Below are positions 16,932 to 26,805 of a stretch of 64,000 nucleotides of DNA, one piece after another. Position 1 is the stretch's first letter; each line of letters begins with the position of its first letter. Origin of the DNA: Mucilaginibacter daejeonensis (GTDB lineage: Bacteria > Bacteroidota > Bacteroidia > Sphingobacteriales > Sphingobacteriaceae). Made by a program: the position numbers and the translations under genes. The DNA is taken from assembly GCF_020783335.1 (NCBI RefSeq), contig NZ_CP086068.1, positions 2,542,001 through 2,606,000 of the forward strand, given 5' to 3'. The notes below the pieces were generated by a model. That model had not been told where the DNA came from. It ran no database searches and saw only the letters and a program-made list of their open reading frames with translations.

Positions 16932-18053
16932 ATGAATATCTTATTGGTAAATCATAAGAATCCTTCGTCGATAAGCTCATTCTCCGGAACTTCTTTCTTC
17001 ATGTCCCGTCACATCAACCAGTTATTTGAAAATGTCACTGAATTAGATATTATTGAATATAGCGATATCACACGTAGTTCGCCTATGGGTAGTCTAAAAA
17101 AGTCGCTTTTATCTTATAATAGGCAATTGACAGCGTATTTACAGCGTAATACTGTTAATCATGATTGGATAATTTGCCAAGGTGGCAATGCGGTCGTTCC
17201 CTACTATACTCACGAGGTGCCGATCGTTTATTGGCACGATAGTACATGGCATACTTATCTTCAAGCATATCTGACCCGACAAAAATTCCAAGATTTTAAA
17301 CATAATTATCCAAGGTTTTACTTGTGGGATAAACGAGCTCTTGAACGTTCAGATGTGATCGTCTTTTCTTCAGAATTCATTGCTGATGCTTGCATAAAAA
17401 ACTATAAGATACCGGCAAGTAAAATTGAGATCGTGCCTTTCGGCGCAAATTTACTTTCAGCACCAGATTTTGAACAAGTATTACGAGCTATTGAGTCTAA
17501 ACTTCAATCGGAACAACTTAATTTGACCTTTTTAGGGAAGGACTGGGAGCGTAAAGGCTTGCGAACGGCCGTCTTACTGACGGAAAAGCTGAATCGAATA
17601 GGCATTAAAGCATCCCTTAATATCCTTGGCTGTGATCCGAGGTCCAGTTTTATCAGGAGATGTCCATATGTTAAGATGCTTGGGATCATTGATAAAAACA
17701 GAGAAGAGGATGTATATTTTTTGAGTCAAACACTTTTGAATTCACATTTTTTGATCCATCCTGCAGTAGCGGAGCCATTTGGCATTGCATTATGTGAAGC
17801 TAATGCGCATGGGGTCCCAATTCTAAGCATTGCCAGAGAGGGTCCGCAGACTATAGTAAGAGAAGGTCAAAATGGACATCTATTTGCTGCGAATTCGTTT
17901 TTAAAAAAGGCGATGGACACTATATGCATGTATAAAAGGGATAATGACATTTATAGCAAACTTTGTTCATCATCTTGGAATGAGTATACACAAAGATTGA
18001 ACTGGATGACCAATACATTAAAATTAAAGGAAATCCTTTTAAACAGATCTTAA
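16932..18053 (+). CDS. Family 4 glycosyltransferase
   Basis: 373 residues with the GT-B layout. The N-terminal half has NILLVNHKNPSS, the VYWHDSTWH segment and a VIVFSSEFIAD stretch. The C-terminal nucleotide-sugar domain has LTFLGKDWERKG and the retaining-enzyme E-x7-E motif in PAVAEPFGIALCEANAHG. No signal peptide. It follows copy 1 of the DUF6625-like gene by 55 bases on the same strand. The donor and acceptor are unknown; context points to a glycosylated peptide or an associated glycan. Confidence 0.88.
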   Translation: MNILLVNHKNPSSISSFSGTSFFMSRHINQLFENVTELDIIEYSDITRSSPMGSLKKSLLSYNRQLTAYLQRNTVNHDWIICQGGNAVVPYYTHEVPIVYWHDSTWHTYLQAYLTRQKFQDFKHNYPRFYLWDKRALERSDVIVFSSEFIADACIKNYKIPASKIEIVPFGANLLSAPDFEQVLRAIESKLQSEQLNLTFLGKDWERKGLRTAVLLTEKLNRIGIKASLNILGCDPRSSFIRRCPYVKMLGIIDKNREEDVYFLSQTLLNSHFLIHPAVAEPFGIALCEANAHGVPILSIAREGPQTIVREGQNGHLFAANSFLKKAMDTICMYKRDNDIYSKLCSSSWNEYTQRLNWMTNTLKLKEILLNRS

Positions 18054-18283
18054 TATCTGCTCATTATCTCATTTATGATGACCATGTCGACAAACTGCTG
18101 AAATATTGCCGACACTTTTTCTCTTACACAAGATCAACAAGGCGAAGTATTCGCTTACCACATTTTGTATCAGTATAATCGTGAACTATGCCGTGTGCCC
18201 CCAAAAGGTCTTACAAGTTGAATAAAATTTCATCTACAGTGAGCGATTAGATAAGGTGTCTATTTTGTCTTCTTTCATTCACT

Positions 18284-19588
18284 TCATTGATCTTGAGTGA
18301 CCCGGAGTATGTTGCGATAGATTCGTTGAAAGACGGAGGCTTTCTCAGTGATGATCTGAGCGTCAGCAAGCATTCCTTGCTTTAAAGATATCGGCTTATG
18401 GGAATCACTAACGTTGGAATTGATCAGTTGGACCTTGGACAGGAATATACTATCCTTGTAAGGAACATCACTAATAGTGCTAATTTTCCCCACTAGTTGC
18501 CCGTATTCTTCGAATGGATAACCTTTCAATCTTATTAAGACGGTTTGCTCTACTTTGATCTTCCCTATGTTGTCATGCGGTACATACATTTCTCCGAAAT
18601 AATCAGCATTTCCTGGATTTATGTAGAACACTTCTTGGCTCGCATGCAATACTTGATTCTGTTGTATGATCCCAGCGAATGACACTTTTCCTGATTGTGA
18701 TGCTGTCAACAGATACTTGCTTTTCCAATCTTCAGCAGCACTGATAAGACTATTTAAAGCTTGTAGAAATTTTTGCTTTTCGTCCCTTGCCTCATTTTCC
18801 AATTCGAGCATTTCTTTTTCTTTACCTGCATAATCATTTTCCAGAGTGAGGATCGTTGCATTGGTTTGGATCAAAGGGTTTTGTTTTAATATATAACGGC
18901 TTTCGGCCGCTCTTAGCTCCGCCTTCGTTTCTGCCCCATCATCATTCAACTTTTGATTCATCTGATATTCATCGTGAGCAAGTTTAAGATCACGTTCCGC
19001 CAAATGTTTCTGCAACGTCAACTCCTGACGTCGCTGGCTGATGTTTGATAAGCTCATTTGAATGTACGCTTTTCTTTTTTGATAGATCCCGCTATGAAGC
19101 ATAGATTCATAATCTATTAAACTTTGTGTAAAAGTTTGATAAGCGTTTTGTATTTCGCCAACGGAAAAATTCCTATCTCGAGTACCACCAAGAAAAACTG
19201 CTAAGTCCACCTCAGATAAGGTCGAACTTTTCAATTTGTACAGACGCGCAAGCAACGATAAGACATCGTTATGATTGGCCGTACTTTCTAGGTAACCTAA
19301 AGGTTGACCTGACATGACCATTTGATTTTCGTGGACAAGTAGCGTATTTAATTTCGCTGTTAATTTAGTCACCACCGCCTTTGGTGCATCAGCAGAAATA
19401 ATCTTAAGTTGCGTTTTGACCACTTCTGGGAATTGAATCCTGGTCGCTAAGACCAGAAGCATTATAAGTACACCGGCATATATCATTATACCCCACCGTA
19501 ACAACCATGGTGATTCAGCACCTATGATATCCTGTACTTCTTCTGAATGACGATCTTGTCGATCAGAACTATTATTCCATATCGGCAT
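18284..19588 (-). CDS. HlyD family periplasmic adaptor
   Basis: 434 residues. There is a cytoplasmic tail and one membrane helix near 35-50 (IMIYAGVLIMLLVLA). A split biotinyl-lipoyl domain surrounds a long coiled coil (about 150-290), and a C-terminal beta-barrel domain includes VEQTVLIRLKGYPFEEYG. This is the NHLM/bacteriocin-type secretion adaptor. It starts 4 bases after the stop of the ABC transporter, so the two are cotranscribed and translated together. It would link the inner-membrane transporter with TolC. Confidence 0.9.
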   Translation of the reverse strand: MPIWNNSSDRQDRHSEEVQDIIGAESPWLLRWGIMIYAGVLIMLLVLATRIQFPEVVKTQLKIISADAPKAVVTKLTAKLNTLLVHENQMVMSGQPLGYLESTANHNDVLSLLARLYKLKSSTLSEVDLAVFLGGTRDRNFSVGEIQNAYQTFTQSLIDYESMLHSGIYQKRKAYIQMSLSNISQRRQELTLQKHLAERDLKLAHDEYQMNQKLNDDGAETKAELRAAESRYILKQNPLIQTNATILTLENDYAGKEKEMLELENEARDEKQKFLQALNSLISAAEDWKSKYLLTASQSGKVSFAGIIQQNQVLHASQEVFYINPGNADYFGEMYVPHDNIGKIKVEQTVLIRLKGYPFEEYGQLVGKISTISDVPYKDSIFLSKVQLINSNVSDSHKPISLKQGMLADAQIITEKASVFQRIYRNILRVTQDQ

Positions 19589-19592
19589 TGTT

Positions 19593-21767
19593 TTACTCTC
19601 CTAATTCCAATTGATTCTTTACAAGCTGGTAATACTCCCCTTTTGCAGCAGATAATGTCTGATGAGTTCCTTGTTCGACGACAACTCCACTTTTCATTAG
19701 AATGATGTTATCAGCATGGCTAACGGTGCTTAATCGATGTGCGACAACGACGACCGTACGGCCCTCGAAGAACCTTTGAAGATTTTGAATGATCACTTTT
19801 TCGTTATTGGCGTCTAAGGAATTGGTCGCTTCATCGAAGAATATATATTGAGGATTCTTATAAACAGCACGGGCGATCAAAATGCGCTGCTTTTGCCCCT
19901 GACTTATGCCATTACCTTCTGAGCCGATCTTGGTGTTTAGCCCTAGTGGTAAACCATCGATCAAGTCTTGAACATTTGCTATCTTAATAGCATGTTGTAA
20001 CTGCTCTTTATCTGGATATTCATCACCAACAGTGATATTACGTGCGATCGTGTCCGAAAAGATAAAGCCATCCTGCATGACCACTCCACACTCTTGACGC
20101 CAGGTCTTAAAGCTGATCTTGTTTAAGGGCATTCCTCCAACGGTTATGTTTCCTTTTTCAAACTCATAAAAGCGAAGAAGGAGTTTTAAAAGCGATGTTT
20201 TGCCACTGCCGCTCATTCCTACTATTGCAGTGGTCTTACCTTGAGGAATATCAAGTGTGATATTTCTAATGACAGGGTCATTACCTATGCCAGGATATCG
20301 AAAGATCAAATTAGATATTTTGATACTTTTATCTTCAGGCAATGTATGTTCATAATCCACTTCGGCAGGTTCTTCATCTTTGATCTGGTGTATTTCGTTC
20401 AAACGCTCTAAACTTATTTTCGAATCTTGGAAACCCTGCATAAAAGAAAGAAGCTGTTGAATGGGACTGTTTAATTGTCCTAAAATATATTGCAGTGCTA
20501 CGAGGCCACCTAGTGTCAAACTGCCATGTATCACAGCTTTGGCGCCTAAGTAGGTTATTATCAAATTGGCGCCCTCATTGATAAGGGTAGACCCTCCTTG
20601 TTGGAATTGGCTAAGGGCTAATACTTTGATCTTATACTTAAAAATCCGGGCTTGTATGTGTTCCCAATCCCATCTCTTTTGACGCTCGCAATTGTTCAAT
20701 TTGATTTCTTGCATGCCACTTACTAGCTGTACAATCATGCTCTGACTGGAGGATTCAATCCCAAAGCTTTTATAGTCAAGAACTCTTCTCTGCCTAAGAA
20801 AAATAGTTATCCACAATAGATATAAACCACTACTTATCAAATAAACAAAAAATATAGTTCCATTTAATCGCGCAAGCACGATCGAGAAGACTGCTAAATT
20901 AAATACAGAAAATATTGCGTTTAATGCAATACCTGTTAAGAAGGTCTCGATACGCTTTTGATCATTCATTCTCTGCATGATATCTCCCGTCATCTTGACA
21001 TCGAAAAAACTTATTGGTAGCTTCATAAGCTTTATCAGAAAGTCGGTCAGGATAGATATATTGATCCTTGTACTAATATGCAATAGAATCCATGATCTGA
21101 TGAATTCAATACTCACTCTCCCTACAATCAATGCTGTCTGCGCGATCAGCACGACACTAATAAAGCTGATATCCTTTGTGTTAATGCCTACGTCAACGAC
21201 CGACTGTGTTAAAAAGGGAACAGCCAGTTGCAGTAAGCTTCCAATCGCCAAGCCTAGGAATATTTGCGTAATCAGTTTACGATAACTCTTTAAATAATAG
21301 AAGAGAAATGACCACTTTATTTTCTCATTAACCTCCTCATCGCCAGCATAGAACATCGGAGTTGGTGTCAAAATCAATGCTACTCCCGTTTCGTCTTCGG
21401 TAAGCCAGTTAGACTTGAATTCTGACTCATTCAAGGTTAGAATTGTATCTGCTGGATCTGCTATTCTATACCGTTTATTGTTGGATCTTAATAGGACAAC
21501 GAAATGGGATTGTCGCCAATGTAAGATGATAGGCCCTTTTATCTCCGACAGTTGATGCAATTTTAATTTAACCCCCAAAGATTTAAATCCTATTTTCTCA
21601 GCTCCGTCGCTCAACCCAAGCATTGATACGCCGTTTTTTGAAATCCCGCATTTTAACCTTAAGGTTTGTAGGGTGTAGTTCATGCCATAGAACTTTGCGA
21701 TCATGCGCAGACAGGTAGGACCACAATCCATTTGGTCTGGTTGTCTGTAATATTTGAAACGAGCCAT
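19593..21767 (-). CDS. C39 peptidase-containing ABC transporter (bacteriocin exporter)
   Basis: 724 residues. The N-terminal C39 peptidase has catalytic Cys15 in QMDCGPTC, His88 in QSHFVVLL and Asp104 in IADPAD. The six-helix ABC domain covers about 150-450. The nucleotide-binding domain has Walker A GMSGSGKTS, signature ISQGQKQR and Walker B YIFFDEAT. These transporters cut GG leaders and export the core peptide at once. The precursor in the same island carries such a leader. Forms an operon with HlyD (4-base gap), preceded by the DUF6625-like copy 2 (41-base gap). Confidence 0.95.
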   Translation of the reverse strand: MARFKYYRQPDQMDCGPTCLRMIAKFYGMNYTLQTLRLKCGISKNGVSMLGLSDGAEKIGFKSLGVKLKLHQLSEIKGPIILHWRQSHFVVLLRSNNKRYRIADPADTILTLNESEFKSNWLTEDETGVALILTPTPMFYAGDEEVNEKIKWSFLFYYLKSYRKLITQIFLGLAIGSLLQLAVPFLTQSVVDVGINTKDISFISVVLIAQTALIVGRVSIEFIRSWILLHISTRINISILTDFLIKLMKLPISFFDVKMTGDIMQRMNDQKRIETFLTGIALNAIFSVFNLAVFSIVLARLNGTIFFVYLISSGLYLLWITIFLRQRRVLDYKSFGIESSSQSMIVQLVSGMQEIKLNNCERQKRWDWEHIQARIFKYKIKVLALSQFQQGGSTLINEGANLIITYLGAKAVIHGSLTLGGLVALQYILGQLNSPIQQLLSFMQGFQDSKISLERLNEIHQIKDEEPAEVDYEHTLPEDKSIKISNLIFRYPGIGNDPVIRNITLDIPQGKTTAIVGMSGSGKTSLLKLLLRFYEFEKGNITVGGMPLNKISFKTWRQECGVVMQDGFIFSDTIARNITVGDEYPDKEQLQHAIKIANVQDLIDGLPLGLNTKIGSEGNGISQGQKQRILIARAVYKNPQYIFFDEATNSLDANNEKVIIQNLQRFFEGRTVVVVAHRLSTVSHADNIILMKSGVVVEQGTHQTLSAAKGEYYQLVKNQLELGE

Positions 21768-21808
21768 TTTAAACTACTTAACTAAAGGATATTGAGGTTA
21801 TAAGGCAA

Positions 21809-22651
21809 TCAGTTGATCTTGCCAGTAGAACGATAGATTTTGGTAGGAGTAATTCGAAATCTATCAGGGACGCTGACCCACTTACGCTTTGGAAGGTAAA
21901 TTTTTTTGAGACGGATCAAATGGTATAACAACACGTCATACTTCCCTCTATAAAGTAATTTGCCTTCTTCCCAGATCAGTCTCCCTGGATTGCCTTCAAT
22001 AATGTGTAGGTCGAAGTACGCTCTTATTTGACCGCTTGCTTCCATTTTCTTGACAACATGCATCATACTTTCGATCTCTGTAGCAACTTCGAAGTAAGGC
22101 ATTCCATCAGTGAATTTCTCATGGGCAAAGTTAGTCTCATCAAAACAATAGTGTTTATCGCTAGTGAATACTAACTCGTAATCTTTGCTATTTTCAAAAA
22201 GACGGTTTATTGATGATATATTTTTGAATATAAGGAAACAACCAGGAATCCAATCCGGACGGACACTAATAACATCATATGTAGACAGGACCTCAGGAGT
22301 GATAAAATCACGTATAGAGCCATAAATTAGATCAATGTCACTGTGTGCCCAGTAATCATATCCGTTTATCAGGTCGGAAAATATAATTCCGTAAGCTGGT
22401 TTAAAATCACACATTTTGTAAGCCTGCTTGATGCTGATCGGCAGCCGCAACTTTTCTGAAGCAAGCTCGCTTACATCAGCTAATGTTTTGTAAATGAGCT
22501 TAACATTTTCAGGAACAGTATCAGAAAAAGAATGATCGTCGGTGACAATGAAAAAGGTCACAGTTGGGTTAAATCCGCAAGAGTGTACATAATACCGAAA
22601 ATACCATGGAAGTGGTCCAAAATAACAAGAAATGACGGCAAGGCTTTTCAT
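21809..22651 (-). CDS. DUF6625-like putative glycosyltransferase, copy 2
   Basis: 280 residues, paralogous to the protein at 16046: VISCYFGPLPWYFRYYVHSC, YKMCDFKPAYG, YWAHSDIDLIYGSIRDF with a DxD-like motif, and EIESMMHVVKK. No signal peptide. It lies at the head of the minus-strand export operon, 41 bases before the transporter start. Two divergent copies in one island suggest two different sugar transfers or a gene duplication kept for sequential steps. Confidence 0.8.
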   Translation of the reverse strand: MKSLAVISCYFGPLPWYFRYYVHSCGFNPTVTFFIVTDDHSFSDTVPENVKLIYKTLADVSELASEKLRLPISIKQAYKMCDFKPAYGIIFSDLINGYDYWAHSDIDLIYGSIRDFITPEVLSTYDVISVRPDWIPGCFLIFKNISSINRLFENSKDYELVFTSDKHYCFDETNFAHEKFTDGMPYFEVATEIESMMHVVKKMEASGQIRAYFDLHIIEGNPGRLIWEEGKLLYRGKYDVLLYHLIRLKKIYLPKRKWVSVPDRFRITPTKIYRSTGKIN

Positions 22652-22726
22652 TAAAATCAGTTTACTATTGGCATCTTATAAAGCATAAACAAAATAGCTA
22701 TTTTCTGAACCATTACAACCATTTAC

Positions 22727-22864
22727 ATGGAAAAAGCTTTGTTGCTTGATAGCGAAGGTCAAGTCAGCTGCATGAGGTCATCGAATAATAGAGAATTAAG
22801 TGAAGAGCTTTGTAATTCCGCTGTTGATAACGTCCAGAAATTGAAGTGGCCTAACTTACTTTAA
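22727..22864 (+). CDS. Possible small ORF ending in a hairpin
   Basis: A 45-codon frame from ATG 22727 to TAA 22864 (MEKALLLDSEGQVSCMRSS, then a Cys in SEELCNS). There is no good ribosome site and no family match. Its only support is the terminator-like hairpin overlapping its end, which implies a short plus-strand transcript here. It could equally be a small RNA. Confidence 0.2.
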   Translation: MEKALLLDSEGQVSCMRSSNNRELSEELCNSAVDNVQKLKWPNLL

Positions 22865-22884
22865 AGTATGACGTAAGGCCACTT
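22844..22884 (+). terminator. Terminator-like hairpin between divergent genes
   Basis: AAGTGGCC pairs with GGCCACTT, extended inside by TTAC and GTAA. On the plus strand it is followed by TTAATTCC and then a T-rich run. It sits between divergent genes, where no annotated transcript should end. Confidence 0.5.
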
Positions 22885-22985
22885 TAATTCCACTTTTTTC
22901 GATTAGTTTAGCTTATCAGTATTGATGGGATCTTTAATCAAAGCTGAATCAGTAATTAGAGCGCAAACCAATTCAAAACTTTCCT

Positions 22986-24824
22986 ATGGCGACTCAGGAT
23001 GACATAGATGCAACCCTAAACATTTTCCCAAGAAAGTTGATCGGAAATAAGCGGTTCAACAATTCATTAAAGGCACGGAATGCTCATTTGCTCGGAAAGC
23101 GTTTACTTGGCAATACAGCTGTTAGGGACGATGACATCAATGCAAATATACTTATCAGCATGCAGAACGACTTAAACAAGGAGTCTTCGGTACATTTCTA
23201 TATTGATCATTTACAAGCGTTGTACTCTTTGCAAGCCGTTTCCCTATCGGAGATACTGATTTTCCGCCTTAATTTAGAACATGAATTTAAGTCATCGAGA
23301 AGCCCGGTAAAACTTTACATAAATACACTTATATACGCCGTTCGGCGTATGAAGAAAAATTCAGGTAGCAAAGAGAAAAATTCAGATCAGAAGCTAACTC
23401 AAACGTTATTTCTTACGTATGCGAACCTGTGTCTATACGATGTAACCACACAAATTCAATATCTGTCCGAACTCAACATTTGGATATCACTTTTACTGAA
23501 TTGCCTAAGCTCTTTCGAAGGGGCGCACACAAGTAGAGCGCTTAAAAAAAGTTCGTCAGTTTTAAAGCTCTTGTCTTTCACACATTACCTATTTGTTGAG
23601 ATCTCTAATTATTTCAAAAATCCAACTTTTTTGATGGTAAGTGACTATATCGATTCATTTGGTCAGAATGATCTAGAAAGAGCCGGGGTAGTACATGACC
23701 GGAAAGGCACAACAAATTTTGACGAAATATTCGACCAATGTCAACTGTTTCTCTTTAGTCAAGTAAATCAATTTCGCAAGATTCTCCGGCAAACCACAAG
23801 CGATAAAACCCGTCAAATATTAAGATTGATCAACGAATGGTACTTGTTTGAGGCAAGTGCACAAGCAAAGGAAAGTAGTGACCATAAGATATTTTGGTTG
23901 ATGATGTACGAACTGTTTTTTAACCACGTGTTGTCATCCATAGTTCATCTTGAAAGTATCAACGTGCGGTTGATCCAAAGAAAGCTTAAAATTGTTCTCG
24001 TCCGTTTGAAAGCGGATTTTACTCAAATTAGTGTGCAAACGACCAGCGTTTTAGATCCTTCCTTGTACAATCATCGGATCCCCACTTTCAATGATCCAAA
24101 TACAGAATCACTTGACCTGGAAAAATTTCCAATTATTAATATGACATCACAACTACTTGTCATTCGTATCTTAACGATACCTTTTGGCAGGTCAATTACC
24201 GTATTGAACGAGGTGAGGCAAGAATTATTAAAAACTTGGCTGTCAACGATGAAAGGGCGATCAATTAAGGCCGCCATAACGGATTTTGTGAAATTTTTTA
24301 ACATTGAATTGCGGGCATCATCTATAGAGGAAGCACAACTGCGATCCGTATTTAAATTAGAACTCGCGAAATACAAACTAGGTTCAAAATTGAATATATG
24401 TGAAATCAGCGAAGTAAGTTGTGGCGAATATGTAGAAAAGGTCAATTACCTCTTAGACGACCTGGAGCGCCTTAGTGATTGTAAACTTTGCCTATCAAAG
24501 AATATAAAGGTGTTAAAGGTGTTCTGGTGTGATTCTGCCAAAGTATGGACCTTTACATTCGCAGCCAAATGGGTCAGGCACAACAGAACTCATGTCGTGA
24601 TTAACTACCAAGCTATGACAAATGAAGTTCAAGAATTTGAGATCGACGAGTTTAAGTACATATTGTTAAGATTTTTTAGAAGTACTCGTAAAGGTGCAGA
24701 CGCGCTTATTCATATGCTTGAAAGGATTCACTTTGACGAATCAGAGTTGGTGTCAGCTCAGAAAGCTATTTTGACCAATATTGCGCACATGATCGCCATG
24801 AAAATAATTGTAATTGTCGAATGA
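22986..24824 (+). CDS. Large unknown protein in the peptide cluster
   Basis: 612 residues, not recognised. No signal peptide and no clear membrane helix. It is mostly helical and rich in Leu, Lys and Asp. A Cys-rich section lies in the last third (LNICEISEVSCGEY, DCKLCLSKN, VFWCDS). Start ATG at 22986. It is followed after 4 bases by a GT2 gene, so the two are one operon. By position it could be a modification enzyme or a scaffold for the precursor; the sequence alone does not say. It shows no rSAM, ATP-grasp, LanM or YcaO motif. Confidence 0.75.
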   Translation: MATQDDIDATLNIFPRKLIGNKRFNNSLKARNAHLLGKRLLGNTAVRDDDINANILISMQNDLNKESSVHFYIDHLQALYSLQAVSLSEILIFRLNLEHEFKSSRSPVKLYINTLIYAVRRMKKNSGSKEKNSDQKLTQTLFLTYANLCLYDVTTQIQYLSELNIWISLLLNCLSSFEGAHTSRALKKSSSVLKLLSFTHYLFVEISNYFKNPTFLMVSDYIDSFGQNDLERAGVVHDRKGTTNFDEIFDQCQLFLFSQVNQFRKILRQTTSDKTRQILRLINEWYLFEASAQAKESSDHKIFWLMMYELFFNHVLSSIVHLESINVRLIQRKLKIVLVRLKADFTQISVQTTSVLDPSLYNHRIPTFNDPNTESLDLEKFPIINMTSQLLVIRILTIPFGRSITVLNEVRQELLKTWLSTMKGRSIKAAITDFVKFFNIELRASSIEEAQLRSVFKLELAKYKLGSKLNICEISEVSCGEYVEKVNYLLDDLERLSDCKLCLSKNIKVLKVFWCDSAKVWTFTFAAKWVRHNRTHVVINYQAMTNEVQEFEIDEFKYILLRFFRSTRKGADALIHMLERIHFDESELVSAQKAILTNIAHMIAMKIIVIVE

Positions 24825-24828
24825 TCAT

Positions 24829-25545
24829 ATGAAACGAATCTCCTTCTGCATAACCTGTTTAAATAGGTTTCATCAAGTTTCGAAAACGTTACCTAAAAAC
24901 TTATTAGACAATATCGATAAGCGTGACATTGTGGAATTTATTTTGATTGACTTCAATAGTACCGACGGCCTTAAAAGCTGGATCGAAGAAGATTTTAGTG
25001 AGTTTATGAAAGATGGTTATTTGAAGTTTTATCACACAGATCTGTTAAAAAGCTGGGACTGTTCTATAGCCAAAAACACTGCACACTTGCACGCTACCGG
25101 AGATATCGTCGTCAATTTGGATTGTGACAATTACACAGGACCTTCTGGAGGCTTGTTTGTATTAGACCAGTTTGAACGATATGGAGAAAATATAATTCTG
25201 CATCAATCAAGTAGTGAACCACTGGATGGATCATTCGGCAGGATTGGATTGGCTAAAAGATATTTTGAGGCAGTTGGCGGATATGATCAATCATTTGATC
25301 CTATGGGCTATCAAGACATTGACCTTATCCATAGACTTCAAATTTTTGGATTGAACTATATCTCGCAGCCGGCTAATTTATATAACCAAGCGATACCGAA
25401 CACTAAAGAAGACAGTGTAAAAAACGCAAAATCATCCAAAAATTATTATAAAATGACGTTAGCGAATATGCGGATATCTAAAAGGAAAATAGACCGCGGA
25501 GAAATCATTGCTAACAAAGGACAATATGGTATCCTGATCAAATAA
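24829..25545 (+). CDS. Family 2 glycosyltransferase
   Basis: 238 residues from the ATG at 24829 (MKRISFCITCLNRF), four bases after the preceding stop; a TTG at 24814 would overlap and is less likely. GT-A motifs: FILIDFNSTDGL, DIVVNLDCDNYTGP with a DxD (Asp-Cys-Asp), and VGGYDQSFDPMGYQDIDLIHRL. It is shorter than the GT2 at 12308 but shares the same blocks, so they are paralogues. Likely acts with the unknown 612-residue protein of the same operon. Confidence 0.85.
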   Translation: MKRISFCITCLNRFHQVSKTLPKNLLDNIDKRDIVEFILIDFNSTDGLKSWIEEDFSEFMKDGYLKFYHTDLLKSWDCSIAKNTAHLHATGDIVVNLDCDNYTGPSGGLFVLDQFERYGENIILHQSSSEPLDGSFGRIGLAKRYFEAVGGYDQSFDPMGYQDIDLIHRLQIFGLNYISQPANLYNQAIPNTKEDSVKNAKSSKNYYKMTLANMRISKRKIDRGEIIANKGQYGILIK

Positions 25546-25547
25546 GA

Positions 25548-26573
25548 TCAGTATGAATATGATCCTTTATTCTTAAACAAATTATCAAAGCCTAAAACAT
25601 CATCATTGAAACTGCTGAAATAATCTCTAATATTGCTAAAATCGCCTTCTATCATTGAATAAAACATTAGATCTTTAAATTGACCTATATCTCCGGCCGT
25701 AAATTCATCTAGAAATGCATAATATCGTGACCACACGTATTGATAGGTATTGTTTATCGTACCGATATATTCCTTCTCCAAATCATCGCAATCTGCCGGT
25801 GGCACCTGAGGGGGAACGTATGATGTCGAAGTGATCTCATCAAGAATTATTTTCTCAAACGCAGTAGCACATTCTATCTTGATTTTTGTCTCATCAATCA
25901 CCTCTTTGATAACCGTTTTACAAAAATCATCTGTAACCCCTTCCATGACCAAACCTAAATTTCTGGTTGTTTTACTTTCTGAACCATCTAAATTAGCAAA
26001 TGAATCCCCATTCTCATGTTTCAGATTGAAGCCAAATTGTACTCGGTGAATACTGTCCTTAATGCTTTTGGCTTGATGACGATCAAAACGAAATTTATAA
26101 CTTGAAAACGTGTTAAAATGAATTGAATCGTGAAAATAGGACCTCAACAGTTCAAGTGTGGTGATGTTTATGTTATACTTTTTCTTAACATAAGACCCAA
26201 GTAATGAACCAACGGAGACCTGCTCAATGTTATAATATGTCTGATATTTTGAATAAAAGCCACCAAAGTTAGTCACTGAATCTTCAGGTGTAACGCTTAG
26301 TTTATCGAGTCCAATGAATGCTCGGTCTATTGGAAAAAATTCGTAGTTTTCAACACTATCATCTAGTTTAGCATAAAATGCTTCCACGCCTTTGTGAAAC
26401 AGCGCGACATTTATCCTTTCCCTTAAGACTGGGTCTGAAAAAAATTTAGATAGTGGAACATATCTTATATCACTAAACTTTTCCTCAATTATATTAAAAT
26501 GAAAGAGCCTTAAAACGTTTATATAATACTTAAGTTCCCTTTTTTGAACCGGATTTCCTAAAAAAATTTCCAT
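25548..26573 (-). CDS. Unknown protein with HxxxH segment
   Basis: 341 residues from the ATG at 26573 (MEIFLGNPVQ); the longer frame upstream has no support. Not recognised with certainty. Notable blocks are LLRSYFHDSIHFNTF (His-x3-His), HRVQFGFNLKHENG and NLGLVMEGVTDDF, which together could form a zinc site as in some metallopeptidases. No signal peptide is seen. Convergent with the GT2 gene, separated by 2 bases. It may be an accessory protein of the peptide cluster. Confidence 0.65.
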   Translation of the reverse strand: MEIFLGNPVQKRELKYYINVLRLFHFNIIEEKFSDIRYVPLSKFFSDPVLRERINVALFHKGVEAFYAKLDDSVENYEFFPIDRAFIGLDKLSVTPEDSVTNFGGFYSKYQTYYNIEQVSVGSLLGSYVKKKYNINITTLELLRSYFHDSIHFNTFSSYKFRFDRHQAKSIKDSIHRVQFGFNLKHENGDSFANLDGSESKTTRNLGLVMEGVTDDFCKTVIKEVIDETKIKIECATAFEKIILDEITSTSYVPPQVPPADCDDLEKEYIGTINNTYQYVWSRYYAFLDEFTAGDIGQFKDLMFYSMIEGDFSNIRDYFSSFNDDVLGFDNLFKNKGSYSY

Positions 26574-26805
26574 ATAGTAGTATATTAATTGAATGATTAA
26601 AAACGTTTGGAATTCGGAATGAACTATCAAACATGAATTGTTCAGAACGAGTTGATGGGGCAATATGCTTCACTATCAAGCTTAACGAATTCAACTCAAT
26701 GAGCAGATTTGTTAAGCTATAGAATAGAAAGCAGTTGATCAAAATCTGACAATCATTCGCCTTATTGTTGTTACACTATACATCATCAAATGTAATGTGT
26801 TGCAC

